From the NCBI GenBank assembly GCA_028285545.1, contig JANQPA010000040.1:62001-126000 (forward strand): a DNA stretch of 64,000 nucleotides, read 5' to 3'. Below the pieces are notes generated by a model, which was given only the letters and a program-made list of their open reading frames with translations, searched no databases and was not told the origin of the DNA. A program made the position numbers and the translations under genes. This document shows positions 1 to 8,616 of this stretch, in pieces; the first letter of the stretch is position 1; each line of letters starts with the position of its first letter. This DNA is from Saprospiraceae bacterium. GTDB lineage: Bacteria; Bacteroidota; Bacteroidia; Chitinophagales; Saprospiraceae.

Positions 1-833
1 AGGTTGGGTTTTTTAAGGCTTAAAAATTCAAATATGGAGGTGGCTCCTGCCCTGGAAATAACTAAATCTGACATGGCCAAAAGATCAGGGAGTTCCTCTT
101 TGGCATATTCGAGCTGAAAATAGCCCTCTTTTTCTATGGCTTTCTTGTTTCCTTTTCCACATAAATGACAGAGTTGAAATTTGCCCAAAAGATCATCAAG
201 ACTCTCACGAAGCACTTCATTGATGGCTACCGCACCCTGGCTTCCTCCCATCATTAAAATCACGGGCAAGGAATTGGTAAATCCACAAATGGTCAGGCCG
301 TTTTCCTGATTACCATGTAGCAGACTTTGACGAATAGGTAAGCCTGTCAAAACAGCTTTTTGTCCATTAACATGTGTTTTGGATTCTTCAAAATTCAGGC
401 AAATTTTTCGGGCAAATGGAAGGGACAATTTATTGGCTAGCCCAGGACTAATATCGGATTCATGAATTACAACGGGAATTCTCAATAACCAGCCTGCCCA
501 AACGACAGGGCAGGCTACAAATCCTCCTTTACTAAAAATAGCTTGTGGCCTAATTTTTAAAAGCATAAAAAGGGCCTGAAAGAATCCAGCTATTATTCTG
601 AATACATCAGTAAAATTTTTGAAATCAAAATATCGCCGCAGTTTACCAGCCTGAATCCCATAATAGGGGATTTCCAAGGGTTCAATTAATCCACGCTCTA
701 TGCCATTTTTTCTTCCAATATAAAACACCTGATGATCTTTTTTTTGAAGTAAATCAATAATGGCAATGTTAGGAGTAACGTGGCCAGCACTCCCCCCTCC
801 TGTAAACACAATTTTTTTGGAAATTCTATTCAT
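1..833 (-). CDS. murG: MurG-type lipid II synthase (GT28), partial at left edge
   Basis: Family role: transfers GlcNAc from UDP-GlcNAc to lipid I to make lipid II, at the inner face of the cytoplasmic membrane. The first 277 residues are visible; MurG is usually about 350-360, so the C-terminus lies outside the window. The blocks FTGGGSAGHVTPN (near the N-terminus), GKLRRYFDFKN, IFSKGGF, HESDISPGLANK, MGGSQGA, HLCGKGN and VISRAGATSIFEF come in MurG order. From memory, these are closest to the second MurG copy of the Bacillus cereus group and the clostridial MurG. No ftsW or murC is adjacent, so this is probably not the dcw-cluster copy. The start is the ATG at 833; the ATG at 840 reads into a stop after four codons. 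Confidence 0.88.
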   Translation of the reverse strand, partial: MNRISKKIVFTGGGSAGHVTPNIAIIDLLQKKDHQVFYIGRKNGIERGLIEPLEIPYYGIQAGKLRRYFDFKNFTDVFRIIAGFFQALFMLLKIRPQAIFSKGGFVACPVVWAGWLLRIPVVIHESDISPGLANKLSLPFARKICLNFEESKTHVNGQKAVLTGLPIRQSLLHGNQENGLTICGFTNSLPVILMMGGSQGAVAINEVLRESLDDLLGKFQLCHLCGKGNKKAIEKEGYFQLEYAKEELPDLLAMSDLVISRAGATSIFEFLSLKKPN

Positions 834-881
834 TGTCCATGTTTAAACCAATTTTTTCATACTTATAATATTAAGCTACTC

Positions 882-2252
882 TTATTTTTTCACTATCCTA
901 TTGGCAAAATCATCATTCCAGGTTTCTTCTATGATGCGAATTCGATTTTCATTTAAGAATTTAAAAATTACGGGTTCTTCTTCTAGGATAAAAGCTTGAT
1001 TTCCTTGATAGATCATAAGAGCTTCACCATAGCTATCTTTCAAATAAAGATTGTCATCTTTTACATAAATTTCCACTTCTCCTCCCTCTTCATACTCAAA
1101 AGTACCTGTAAAATGGCTAAGGTCAGCAACATTTATTGCTTGGGGTATAGGTTGGTGGCAAAATTTTTCAGTAAAAAACTGACATACAATTTCCTCAGCC
1201 AAACCCCAATAATAGACCTCATCGTACTCGCCCTGCCCTAAATTAGAAAGTATGATGATGTCTAAATCATGTGAAGGAATCTTCAAATATTCCGTGCCGG
1301 TAACTCCATTATGGTAATAAAATGGAATATCATTACGATTAGGAAGCCACCATCCTAAACCATATCTAAAATAAGTTCTATCATTTAACTGCACTTTGCC
1401 AAACATCAGATTCTGGATATCTGGGCTTAATAGTTCATAATTATTCAAAGCAGCATTCCATCGAATCATATCTTCAATACAAGAATAAATGCCATCACCC
1501 ACGCCAATCTCTTCCTGTCCTACCCTCCAAATTTTCACTATCTCATCATTTTTTAAAGTATAACCCTGAGTCTGATTTGGGGTCACTTTAATTTGATCTT
1601 CAAAAAAGGTTTTTGACATCCCTAGTTTATCAAAAATTCTTTGCTGAAAAAAATCACGGTGATCCATTCCTGTGACTTTTTCTATGATAAAAAGAGCCAA
1701 AGAATAACCTAGGTTATGATACTTAAATTGTTCTCCAGGAGAAGCGAAAATAGAGTCTTCTAAAGAGGAGGACCAGAGCATTTCTTTGGTAACCAATTTC
1801 GGCCAACTGCCCTTTTTCAGGCTTTTCCATTCTTCATCTATCGGAGCCAGGCCTGCAGTGTGGGATAATAGCTGATTGAGTGTTAATTGCTTCCATTTGT
1901 CTGGTAAAGTATCGAGGTAGGATTCAATGGGTTCGTCTAATTTAAGGATCTCTTTTTCTACTAAAATCAAAATCCCCATCGCAATAAATTGCTTTGAAAG
2001 AGAAGCTAATTCATAAATGGTTTCCATTTTTGCTGGCACTTTGTGTTCAATAACGGATAGGCCATAGGCATTTTTGTGAATTATTTTATCATTTTGGAGA
2101 ATGGCAATCGTCAGGCCTGGAATTTGTTTTTCCGTCATTTTCCCTTCAATAAAAGAATCTATTGAAATTAAGTTTTGATTAAAACAAGGAGAGGATGGAA
2201 AGAAAATGAAAGCTGAAAGGGTAAAAAAAAGAAGCAGAATAGTTCTATTCAT
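882..2252 (-). CDS. Secreted serine hydrolase, beta-lactamase class C / PBP4* family
   Basis: A 456-residue protein with an N-terminal signal peptide (hydrophobic residues 4-20). The catalytic motifs of the class C beta-lactamase/D-Ala-D-Ala peptidase fold are present: SLSK at 84-87 with the nucleophile Ser84, YHN at 178-180, and HNG at 314-316 in place of KTG. After about residue 375 there is a small beta-rich tail as in many Bacteroidota homologues. Substrates of this family are varied (D-amino-acid peptides, esters), so beta-lactam resistance cannot be assumed. It lies 48 bases upstream of the MurG-type gene on the same strand, which fits a cell-wall link, but that is inference only. Confidence 0.87.
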   Translation of the reverse strand: MNRTILLLFFTLSAFIFFPSSPCFNQNLISIDSFIEGKMTEKQIPGLTIAILQNDKIIHKNAYGLSVIEHKVPAKMETIYELASLSKQFIAMGILILVEKEILKLDEPIESYLDTLPDKWKQLTLNQLLSHTAGLAPIDEEWKSLKKGSWPKLVTKEMLWSSSLEDSIFASPGEQFKYHNLGYSLALFIIEKVTGMDHRDFFQQRIFDKLGMSKTFFEDQIKVTPNQTQGYTLKNDEIVKIWRVGQEEIGVGDGIYSCIEDMIRWNAALNNYELLSPDIQNLMFGKVQLNDRTYFRYGLGWWLPNRNDIPFYYHNGVTGTEYLKIPSHDLDIIILSNLGQGEYDEVYYWGLAEEIVCQFFTEKFCHQPIPQAINVADLSHFTGTFEYEEGGEVEIYVKDDNLYLKDSYGEALMIYQGNQAFILEEEPVIFKFLNENRIRIIEETWNDDFANRIVKK

Positions 2253-2317
2253 ACAGATTTAAACTTAATCATTTGCATTTCAATACTAATGGGTACAGAC
2301 TTTTTAATTATACCAGA

Positions 2318-2752
2318 CTATAATAATTGTATGGTAATTTTTTTACGATCGAGGTCTAAAATATAATTATCATCCAAAATAAATTCTTTAGGAAGACAAT
2401 CTTTTAAACTTTTTGCATTGGAATATTCTCGTACTGCTATTTCCCCAAATTTAAGAATTACTTCAAAATCCTGGCTCCAAGGATCATTCGTCGAATTTGA
2501 ATTCTCATTAATTATATCAACGGTCCCCATCAGGCTTTTGGTTTTCAAAAATTGTTGAAGTGGGGCAGCATGCAAATAAAGTCCATCACACCAATAATGT
2601 TGTCCCATTGGCTCACAAATCACCCTATTGAGCAAAAGCCCCAATTCTTCAACTATTTCTTCCCGATCAATAAAATCTACATCTTCATGGCTTAAAACCT
2701 TCACCTTTTTCTTTAATTCTTCGATCTGATCCTTAATATCCTTTGACTTCAT
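2318..2752 (-). CDS. Hypothetical protein, 144 aa
   Basis: I do not recognise a family. The protein starts with a lysine- and glutamate-rich helical stretch (residues 1-25, possibly coiled coil). It then has a mixed segment with HYWCDG around 52-57 and a C-terminal beta-rich part. There is no signal peptide or membrane segment, so it is probably cytoplasmic. Its ATG at 2752 directly abuts the stop of the VOC-family gene at 2753, with no bases between, which suggests translational coupling and a two-gene operon. Confidence 0.65.
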   Translation of the reverse strand: MKSKDIKDQIEELKKKVKVLSHEDVDFIDREEIVEELGLLLNRVICEPMGQHYWCDGLYLHAAPLQQFLKTKSLMGTVDIINENSNSTNDPWSQDFEVILKFGEIAVREYSNAKSLKDCLPKEFILDDNYILDLDRKKITIQLL

Positions 2753-3199
2753 TTATCCCTGATTTGATAAGGGACAATTGATCATCCAATTAATGCCAAA
2801 CTTATCGGTAAACATTCCATAATAGGAATTCCAAAATTGTTTACCAAGTGGCATGGTAATGGTACCTCCATCAGACAAGCCATTGAAAATCCGATCAGCT
2901 TCTTCCGTATTGTCCATACCTGGATTTACGGAGATAGAAAAGTTATTCCCCTGTTTGAAGTTGGGAGCCCATTCTCCGCCCGTGTCACTTCCCATTAAAA
3001 TCGTTTCCTCACTTATAGGCAGGGAAATATGCATTATTTTATCTTTCATTTCTTCCGGTATTGGGGGCATTCCTTCCTGGGGTGGCATTTCACCAAAAGT
3101 ACCTACAAATGGATACTCTCCTCCAAATACAGATTTGTAAAAATCAAAAGCTTCTTTGCAATTACCATTGAAGGTAAGATAAATGTTTAGGGTGGTCAT
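2753..3199 (-). CDS. VOC family protein, PhnB-like
   Basis: A single vicinal-oxygen-chelate (glyoxalase-fold) protein of 148 residues, the usual length for PhnB-like members. The opening LNIYLTFNGNCKEAFDFYKSVFGGE and the later WNSYYGMFTDKFGINWM are the N- and C-terminal signatures of this subfamily. Catalytic role is unknown for most members; they are often linked to resistance or small-molecule handling. It is cytoplasmic, with no signal peptide. It is the first gene of a pair with the hypothetical gene immediately downstream. The 195 bases upstream hold no gene. Confidence 0.85.
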   Translation of the reverse strand: MTTLNIYLTFNGNCKEAFDFYKSVFGGEYPFVGTFGEMPPQEGMPPIPEEMKDKIMHISLPISEETILMGSDTGGEWAPNFKQGNNFSISVNPGMDNTEEADRIFNGLSDGGTITMPLGKQFWNSYYGMFTDKFGINWMINCPLSNQG

Positions 3200-3394
3200 G
3201 ATGATTGTTTTGTTTATGGTTAAATTGTTATTTTTTTATCGAAGGGAAGCTTGAAAAGACCAAAAAAAGAAAAATCATGAAAATTAACAGCCTCCAATTA
3301 TTCATTTACATTCCTATTGAAGAGCTTAATAAAATGAGATTAGAGAGGACTTACAATATAAGTTCATTTTGATAAAACGGCAAGGGTTTGCAAT

Positions 3395-4273
3395 CTATTT
3401 CGGCCTCCAATCTGGCGGCTTAATGAACACCAATATTTTATTAAATATACCTTTCACTCTGGTCATCTTAAGGGAAAGTCTTTGTAAGCCATGAAAGAAA
3501 ACGGTGAAAGGATTATTAGAGTTAATTGGCTCGCTAATGCCATATTTCACCTCTTCCACTTCGGGTTCAAAGGTACCTAACATTCGATCCCAAATGATCA
3601 AAATCCCGGCATAGTTTTTATCCCAATACTGGCGGTTAGAGCCATGGTGAACCCTATGATGAGAAGGAGTATTAAAGATAAACTCAATTGGACCTGGCAA
3701 TTTTTTAATGACTTCAGTATGGAGAATGGCCTGAAAACTTTGTACAAATAATTCGCTCAATAAGACTAAAATAGGATCAAATCCTAACATGACTATTGGT
3801 ATAGAAAAGAACAGAGGAAAAACTGCGTCCAAAGGCCCAAAACGATAGGCAACCGACATGTTAAAATGGGGAGAACTATGATGCACTGTATGGGTAGCCC
3901 AGCCTATCCCAATTCTATGCATCATCCTATGTTCCCAGTAATAGGCAAAATCTGCCAATAAAACACAACAGATTACTGTAGCCCAATTTAGAGGCAGGTG
4001 CGGCAAACTAAAGTTGGCATACACCCAAAAGTATAGTTTGGTAGCAAATAGGATTCCTATGATTATTTCTATTACATAGAAGGCTCCGAAAGTTAGGACG
4101 TTAGCAACAGAGTCAAAAATGAGGTCTTTATTTAGCCGCCCCTGAAATTTATATCTTATTAACTCTATGATAAAAAATGGAATGATCAAATAAATCAAGC
4201 TCCAGTCATTAAAAACCGTAAACCAGTATTCAACATCCAGCCATTCTAATTTTTTACTCAGAAATTCAATCAT
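3395..4273 (-). CDS. Fatty acid hydroxylase / sterol desaturase superfamily membrane enzyme
   Basis: An integral membrane di-iron oxygenase of 292 residues. The histidine clusters that bind the iron pair are clear: HRMMH at 115-119, HTVHH at 128-132 and HHRVHH at 205-210. Hydrophobic segments lie near 26-36, 57-80, 97-112 and 150-185. Family members hydroxylate or desaturate fatty acids, sterols or carotenoids; the substrate here cannot be told. The gene ends in a basic tail. It starts 6 bases after the stop of a secreted hypothetical protein, so the two are probably co-transcribed. Confidence 0.9.
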   Translation of the reverse strand: MIEFLSKKLEWLDVEYWFTVFNDWSLIYLIIPFFIIELIRYKFQGRLNKDLIFDSVANVLTFGAFYVIEIIIGILFATKLYFWVYANFSLPHLPLNWATVICCVLLADFAYYWEHRMMHRIGIGWATHTVHHSSPHFNMSVAYRFGPLDAVFPLFFSIPIVMLGFDPILVLLSELFVQSFQAILHTEVIKKLPGPIEFIFNTPSHHRVHHGSNRQYWDKNYAGILIIWDRMLGTFEPEVEEVKYGISEPINSNNPFTVFFHGLQRLSLKMTRVKGIFNKILVFIKPPDWRPK

Positions 4274-4279
4274 CTGCTA

Positions 4280-4792
4280 TTATTTTACCCGGTTCCAAAT
4301 TTCAGTATCCGCATAACCATAATAATCATAGCTTACTTTTAGCTGGTTAGGGGTAATAAGTTCTATTTTACACGGGATTTCATAGCCTTCTCCTTCATAA
4401 TCAAGTTTATAAATGCCCTTTCCTTTTTTATCCTTAAAGGATTTAAGGGTAAAAACATGGGTATTGTCATTCATTGATTGTTCGTGTTCATCAAATAGTT
4501 TGACAGAAAATCCTTTGATGGTTTCACCTACTTCCTTGATCTGGTAAATGGCAGAGCCTTTAATTTCTTCTGAATCCCAGCTTACTTTCCATTTGCCAAG
4601 TAATGGTGCATAAGGAGAACTTTGTTCGACCTTAAGAACTTCCACAGTATCAGAACTTGAAACTTCTTCAATAATATCGCCCTCAGTATTTATTACATTA
4701 TCTGTTAGGTCGCCATAAGCTATCAAATGAGGAATTCCACCCAAAATCAGGATGATAATGGCACTTAATGAAATCAATTTTAAACTTTTCAT
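4280..4792 (-). CDS. Secreted hypothetical protein, 170 aa
   Basis: An N-terminal hydrophobic segment (residues 7-26) looks like a signal peptide or anchor. A low-complexity acidic/serine linker (about 30-60) follows, then a compact beta-rich domain beginning LLGKWKVSW and ending EIWNRVK. The GKWKVSW start and the alternating beta pattern resemble small lipocalin-like or DUF2147-like secreted domains, but I would not assign a family. It precedes the fatty acid hydroxylase by 6 bases. A degenerate promoter box CACCTTTG lies just upstream of the start, one base off the Bacteroidota consensus. Confidence 0.65.
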   Translation of the reverse strand: MKSLKLISLSAIIILILGGIPHLIAYGDLTDNVINTEGDIIEEVSSSDTVEVLKVEQSSPYAPLLGKWKVSWDSEEIKGSAIYQIKEVGETIKGFSVKLFDEHEQSMNDNTHVFTLKSFKDKKGKGIYKLDYEGEGYEIPCKIELITPNQLKVSYDYYGYADTEIWNRVK

Positions 4793-4875
4793 ATCAATGT
4801 TCTTTTAGTTATGATATGACAAAGGTGCAGGATAAAAAAAGGACTTCTTTTGATCTATGTCAAAAAGTTCAAGTT

Positions 4876-4935
4876 CAATAGCAATGGCAATTTCAATGAC
4901 AATTTCAATGGCAATGGCAACTTCAATAGCAATAC
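4876..4935. repeat. Hexanucleotide tandem array CAATNN, 10 units
   Basis: Ten consecutive 6-base units, each CAATNN except one CAACTT. Variable dinucleotides are AG, GG, TT, GA, TT, GG, GG, TT, AG and AC. The array lies between the DUF855-type junction repeats at 4963-5004 and the start of the gene at 4792. A second array of the same type is at 21259-21300. It is not part of any credible gene. Confidence 0.9.
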
Positions 4936-4962
4936 GCTAATAAATAGCTCTCCTTTCAATTA

Positions 4963-5004
4963 CCGATACCTAATACCCGTCACTCATTACTCGTCACTCA
5001 TTAC
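4963..5004 (-). repeat. Heptanucleotide array, GTAATGA/GTGACGA family
   Basis: On the minus strand six 7-base units follow one another: GTAATGA, GTGACGA, GTAATGA, GTGACGG, GTATTAG, GTATCGG. The array begins 2 bases after the stop codon of the DUF885 gene (stop at 5007-5009). The same heptamer family occurs at 20747-20774 and 48064-48084. Confidence 0.85.
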
Positions 5005-5006
5005 TA

Positions 5007-6677
5007 TTATTCACTTTCCATCATTTTACGTATATCATCATCCAATCCAGTCATTTGCCAGTGGCCCAGAGAGATAGGAATATTACCTATTGAATTAAGT
5101 TGATCAAAAAAGTCTTTTAATTCAAAAGTCTCATTATTCAATTCTTTTATTCTGGCAAATTCAGCCATGGCATTTTCTACCAGATATTTCCCAGTGATGT
5201 AACTGGTACCATATCCTGGCTGCCGGAGGTATAGATGCTGTTCAAAAATGAGGAGTTCTTTTTCTGTTTTCATCCAACCGCGGGGAGTATATTCAGAGTG
5301 AATGCCTCCTGCTTCTTCCATGGTCATTTCGTTAGCATGGGCATAAAGCGAACCCAAACCCCGAGCGGCTCGTTGAGCGATCATAATGTAGACGATTTCC
5401 TTTACCCTTGGGTTATCATCATATAAGCCTGCTTGCATAAAGGATTCTTCCACACCAGTAGCCACCCCTTCATTTCGAGAATCGAAAATATTGTATAGCA
5501 AAGGACCACGGCGGATTTCACTCTGATGAGGTTCTGTATCCATTCTTGCCAGCTCAAACCAATGGTAAAAATGAGAATAAAGTGGTCTTTGATCATAATG
5601 AGCTGTAATCCAGAAGAAATTACGGCGGTCTGCAGGGACAAAGCCTCCCAAGTGTTCCCTTAAGGCTGGATCGAAATAATCCTTGACGGTAACAATATCT
5701 TCTTTTTCTAAGAATCTCATCAAGCTTTGTGCAGACTGTTCTGCTCTGGCATCATAAGCTTCAGGTGAATCGGCGGCTGTTAATTCAGGTAGGTATCGAT
5801 TTCGATGTTCTTCTAGTTTCAAAGAAGACCAAGCACGGGCCAATTCTCTTTTTAAAATCATAACCTCGTCTTCCCAGGTTAGGGGAACCAAATGTACATT
5901 TTGCAAATACCAGGTATAATTGTCCTTTCCGATTCCTGAAGGGCCGGTTTTTGAGGAAGATTCTGCTTCAAGCCAGGCTGTCAATTCATCTGTTGAAGTG
6001 ACTGCATTTTGGATAGCACTTACCAGATCTGCATCTTCCTGCACTCCAGGACGATCCAGGATACCTTTTAGGTTTTGACTTTGGGAGTGAATATCTCGAA
6101 TTCCAGCTACCCATAGATCTTTGGCATTACCTGTTAAATTCAATTTGGCTTGTTCATTTAAAGGTGGGATCACCCTTAGATCACCAAGCAATTTTTCTTT
6201 TGCCGCTGCGTCAAGAGGAAAGGTGTAAGTCCATATTTCTGTAGTCATATGGTGGGTAGGTCCTTCATGTGCTGGAACATCGCTTCTAGCCATCCATAAT
6301 GATTTATAGAAAGCGGGATCTCGTACCCAAGGCTTCAAAATTTTGTGATTAAATTCGTAGCCATTCATCTCAGCCCGTACAATATGCCAATCTACTTGCT
6401 GATCCACAGGCCAGGAGCTAGGATCAATAGCTCTAAATCGGGCTTTCATTTGTAAAAAATCAGGCCAGCGGCTTTCAAAAGTTGCAGCCGTGTAATCAGG
6501 AGCACCCTCACGAAGAGGAGGCTTTTCAAAAGTTCGCCATTCCTTAAAAAGTGCTACCAAGTCTTGGTAATCGGTTGAAGAAGGCATATTTGTTGTAGAT
6601 TCTGATGATTGTTCCTGAGGTTGACAACTCAGGATAAAGAAAAACAAAAGTGTGAATAGGAGGTTTGATGTGCGCAT
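5007..6677 (-). CDS. DUF885 family lipoprotein
   Basis: A 556-residue protein with a lipoprotein signal peptide (FFFILSC, Cys18), so it is probably anchored in the periplasm or outer membrane. The body matches DUF885, a metallopeptidase-like family. The C-terminal blocks [10 protein letters not shown] and [17 protein letters not shown] are typical. Members are suspected peptidases, but activity is mostly untested. Length is normal for the family. Base composition is slightly less AT-rich than neighbouring accessory genes. It stands alone with about 100 bases upstream, and heptamer repeats start right after its stop. Confidence 0.88.
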   Translation of the reverse strand: MRTSNLLFTLLFFFILSCQPQEQSSESTTNMPSSTDYQDLVALFKEWRTFEKPPLREGAPDYTAATFESRWPDFLQMKARFRAIDPSSWPVDQQVDWHIVRAEMNGYEFNHKILKPWVRDPAFYKSLWMARSDVPAHEGPTHHMTTEIWTYTFPLDAAAKEKLLGDLRVIPPLNEQAKLNLTGNAKDLWVAGIRDIHSQSQNLKGILDRPGVQEDADLVSAIQNAVTSTDELTAWLEAESSSKTGPSGIGKDNYTWYLQNVHLVPLTWEDEVMILKRELARAWSSLKLEEHRNRYLPELTAADSPEAYDARAEQSAQSLMRFLEKEDIVTVKDYFDPALREHLGGFVPADRRNFFWITAHYDQRPLYSHFYHWFELARMDTEPHQSEIRRGPLLYNIFDSRNEGVATGVEESFMQAGLYDDNPRVKEIVYIMIAQRAARGLGSLYAHANEMTMEEAGGIHSEYTPRGWMKTEKELLIFEQHLYLRQPGYGTSYITGKYLVENAMAEFARIKELNNETFELKDFFDQLNSIGNIPISLGHWQMTGLDDDIRKMMESE

Positions 6678-6784
6678 CTTTGTAATTTAGTTGATGTCAC
6701 CAAGATACGGATTCGATATAATAATCAGCTTAAACTATAGGTGGTTTTTATCTCATTTTAGTTTTTTGTCCGTTTCACCAATTC

Positions 6785-7387
6785 TTACTTCTTTGCACAG
6801 CTTGTATTATAATAGTTTACGATTTGGTTGAGATCTCTTTTTCGCCAGACTTTGTCTTTGATTTTTTTGGCAAGCTCAGGGCAATCTTTAAAAAACTTTG
6901 TCATATCTTTTTTAAAGGTCCAGCTACTGATTATTCTAATGATCCCATCGCCTTTTTGAAGGACATCTTTTTCTTCTGGGCCTGCACTACCATTTCTGGT
7001 GCCCGTAGCTGTATCATAGGAACCGGGCATTTCAGGTTTGATATAGGTAAAAAGCCGTACCGGGCCATCTATTTCTAATTTTAAAAATGAGCTTCTTATC
7101 TTAGCAGAATTGGTAATAGAAATCATTCTTACCTCTTTTCCATTAAATTTAAACCTGACTTCCCTGGCATCCCTTGGCCTAAGAGTCTTTTTTTTACCAG
7201 AATCATCAAAATATTTAATTTTTTCCTGCAAACCCTCCAAGTCTAATTCTTTTGATAATAGTTTAGTAGGAATATTTAAGGTGACAGAAACGGTATCTTC
7301 TTCATAAAAAATTTGCCCCTCAATTTTCTTAGCTTCTACTCGAATTAAACCAACAAGTAGCATCAATAAAATGTAATACTTTTTCAT
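6785..7387 (-). CDS. Secreted hypothetical protein, 200 aa
   Basis: A signal peptide (MKKYYILLMLLVGLIRVEA) is followed by a lysine-rich basic protein with alternating beta segments. An acidic/glycine loop lies around 125-145, and there is a conserved-looking CPELAKKIKDKVWRK near 170-184. The C-terminus ends YNTSCAKK. I do not recognise a defined family, although similar short secreted proteins with a KIEGQIF opening are common in Bacteroidota. It starts 11 bases after the sialidase stop, so the two are likely one transcript. Confidence 0.7.
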   Translation of the reverse strand: MKKYYILLMLLVGLIRVEAKKIEGQIFYEEDTVSVTLNIPTKLLSKELDLEGLQEKIKYFDDSGKKKTLRPRDAREVRFKFNGKEVRMISITNSAKIRSSFLKLEIDGPVRLFTYIKPEMPGSYDTATGTRNGSAGPEEKDVLQKGDGIIRIISSWTFKKDMTKFFKDCPELAKKIKDKVWRKRDLNQIVNYYNTSCAKK

Positions 7388-7398
7388 TTTCAGGAATT

Positions 7399-8496
7399 TT
7401 AAATCTTATCTTTTCCATCCGTGAGCCATTCCAGACTTATACGGACGAATACATTTTCTTTATAGCCATCTTTTTCAAAAAATAATCCAATATCTCCATT
7501 TTTCAGGACAGTCAAGGAAGAGTAGGCCGACTTTCCACTATAAATTGTTTTGCCTTCACTCCAGGTTTTGCCCTCATCATAGCTTATTCTTAAGGTCATA
7601 TTTTCGCGGACATTACTTGTTTTTGCATTGGAAAAAAGCAATCGGTTTTTATCATCCCCTGCTTTGACAGAGGTATACCGGATGATACTGGCATTACATC
7701 CAGGGTCAATCAATAAAGAATCAGGTGTAGAAACCCAGGTTTTGCCATTGTCATTGGAGGTATGTAAATATCGAATTCCTTTTTGATTGACCCGACTATT
7801 GATCATCCAGGAACCGTCTGCTAATTCAATAATTTTGGACTCATTGGCTGGCAATACTGGTGTGTCAATAAGATACCAAGAATTCCCATGGTCATCACTT
7901 CCAAAAACATGAAGTCCATTTCGGAGATTTACTAAGGTATGTAAGAGCTTTCCGGATTTGGTCTGAATGCCTCGGCCCGAGGTAATAAATTTAAAGTCCT
8001 GCTTCCACTCAGGTTTAGTGATCTCACTGGTAATATCTATCGGAGATGACCAACTCCGGCCGTTATCTTTACTTTTAATATATTTTAGGTAGTAAATGTC
8101 TTTTTCGGTATCCAGATTCATGTAATTAAAAAAGAGAAAAATTTCACCGGTCCTTTTATCTAATATCATGGATGGATCAGAAGCAGACTCTCCAAAAGGA
8201 TAATCCACTAACCTTTCTATTTCTGACCAGGTTTGGCCATTATCTGTACTTCTGCGTAGGACAATGTTGATGTCTTTGCTCCACTTCAGATCTCCACAGG
8301 AAGGCACTCTTTCGTCAATAGCTGCTAGTAAATCTCCATTTGCGGCCGTCATTAAGGAAGGGATTCTATAGCATGATATCACTGTTTCATCCTCAGCGCT
8401 AAACAAATTTTGAAAATTAAGAGCAGGGGCGTTGCGCTGCCCTAAAAGGCTGAATGCAAGACTTATTGTACAACATAATAAGGACAACTTTGACAT
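7399..8496 (-). CDS. Exo-alpha-sialidase (BNR/Asp-box, GH33-like), secreted
   Basis: Family role: removes terminal sialic acids from glycans. The N-terminus is a signal peptide. YRIP at 43-46 carries the first arginine of the carboxylate-binding triad. Five Asp boxes (SxDxGxxW-type) are seen at about 83-90, 142-149, 200-207, 247-254 and 305-312. Asp61 in AAIDER is a candidate acid/base and Tyr325 in SAYSS a candidate nucleophile. At 365 residues it is a bare six-blade propeller with no carbohydrate-binding module. No sialic-acid transport or catabolism genes lie nearby, so host-glycan trimming or scavenging is inferred only. Confidence 0.9.
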   Translation of the reverse strand: MSKLSLLCCTISLAFSLLGQRNAPALNFQNLFSAEDETVISCYRIPSLMTAANGDLLAAIDERVPSCGDLKWSKDINIVLRRSTDNGQTWSEIERLVDYPFGESASDPSMILDKRTGEIFLFFNYMNLDTEKDIYYLKYIKSKDNGRSWSSPIDITSEITKPEWKQDFKFITSGRGIQTKSGKLLHTLVNLRNGLHVFGSDDHGNSWYLIDTPVLPANESKIIELADGSWMINSRVNQKGIRYLHTSNDNGKTWVSTPDSLLIDPGCNASIIRYTSVKAGDDKNRLLFSNAKTSNVRENMTLRISYDEGKTWSEGKTIYSGKSAYSSLTVLKNGDIGLFFEKDGYKENVFVRISLEWLTDGKDKI

Positions 8497-8570
8497 TTTA
8501 GCATAGTTTTTACCAGGCAGGCAATCTTATTTTTTCAAAAATTAAAATTAATGAATTAGAATTAAAAAAT

Positions 8571-8601
8571 AGGGATTAACTGCCTGCGGCAGTTAATCCC
8601 T
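8571..8601 (-). terminator. Perfect hairpin terminator after the NHL lipoprotein gene
   Basis: A 14-bp perfect stem (AGGGATTAACTGCC pairing with GGCAGTTAATCCCT) with a 3-base loop lies 15 bases after the stop of the gene at 8617. On the minus strand it is followed by ATTTTTTAATT, giving the shape of an intrinsic terminator. Confidence 0.8.
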
Positions 8602-8616
8602 AAGCAGGCTAATTTT

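Noticed and set aside
4850-5077. Plus-strand open frame made of Asn/Gly/Phe repeats.
   Set aside because: It is the translation of the CAATNN and heptamer arrays and crosses them into the DUF885 gene, so it is not a gene.
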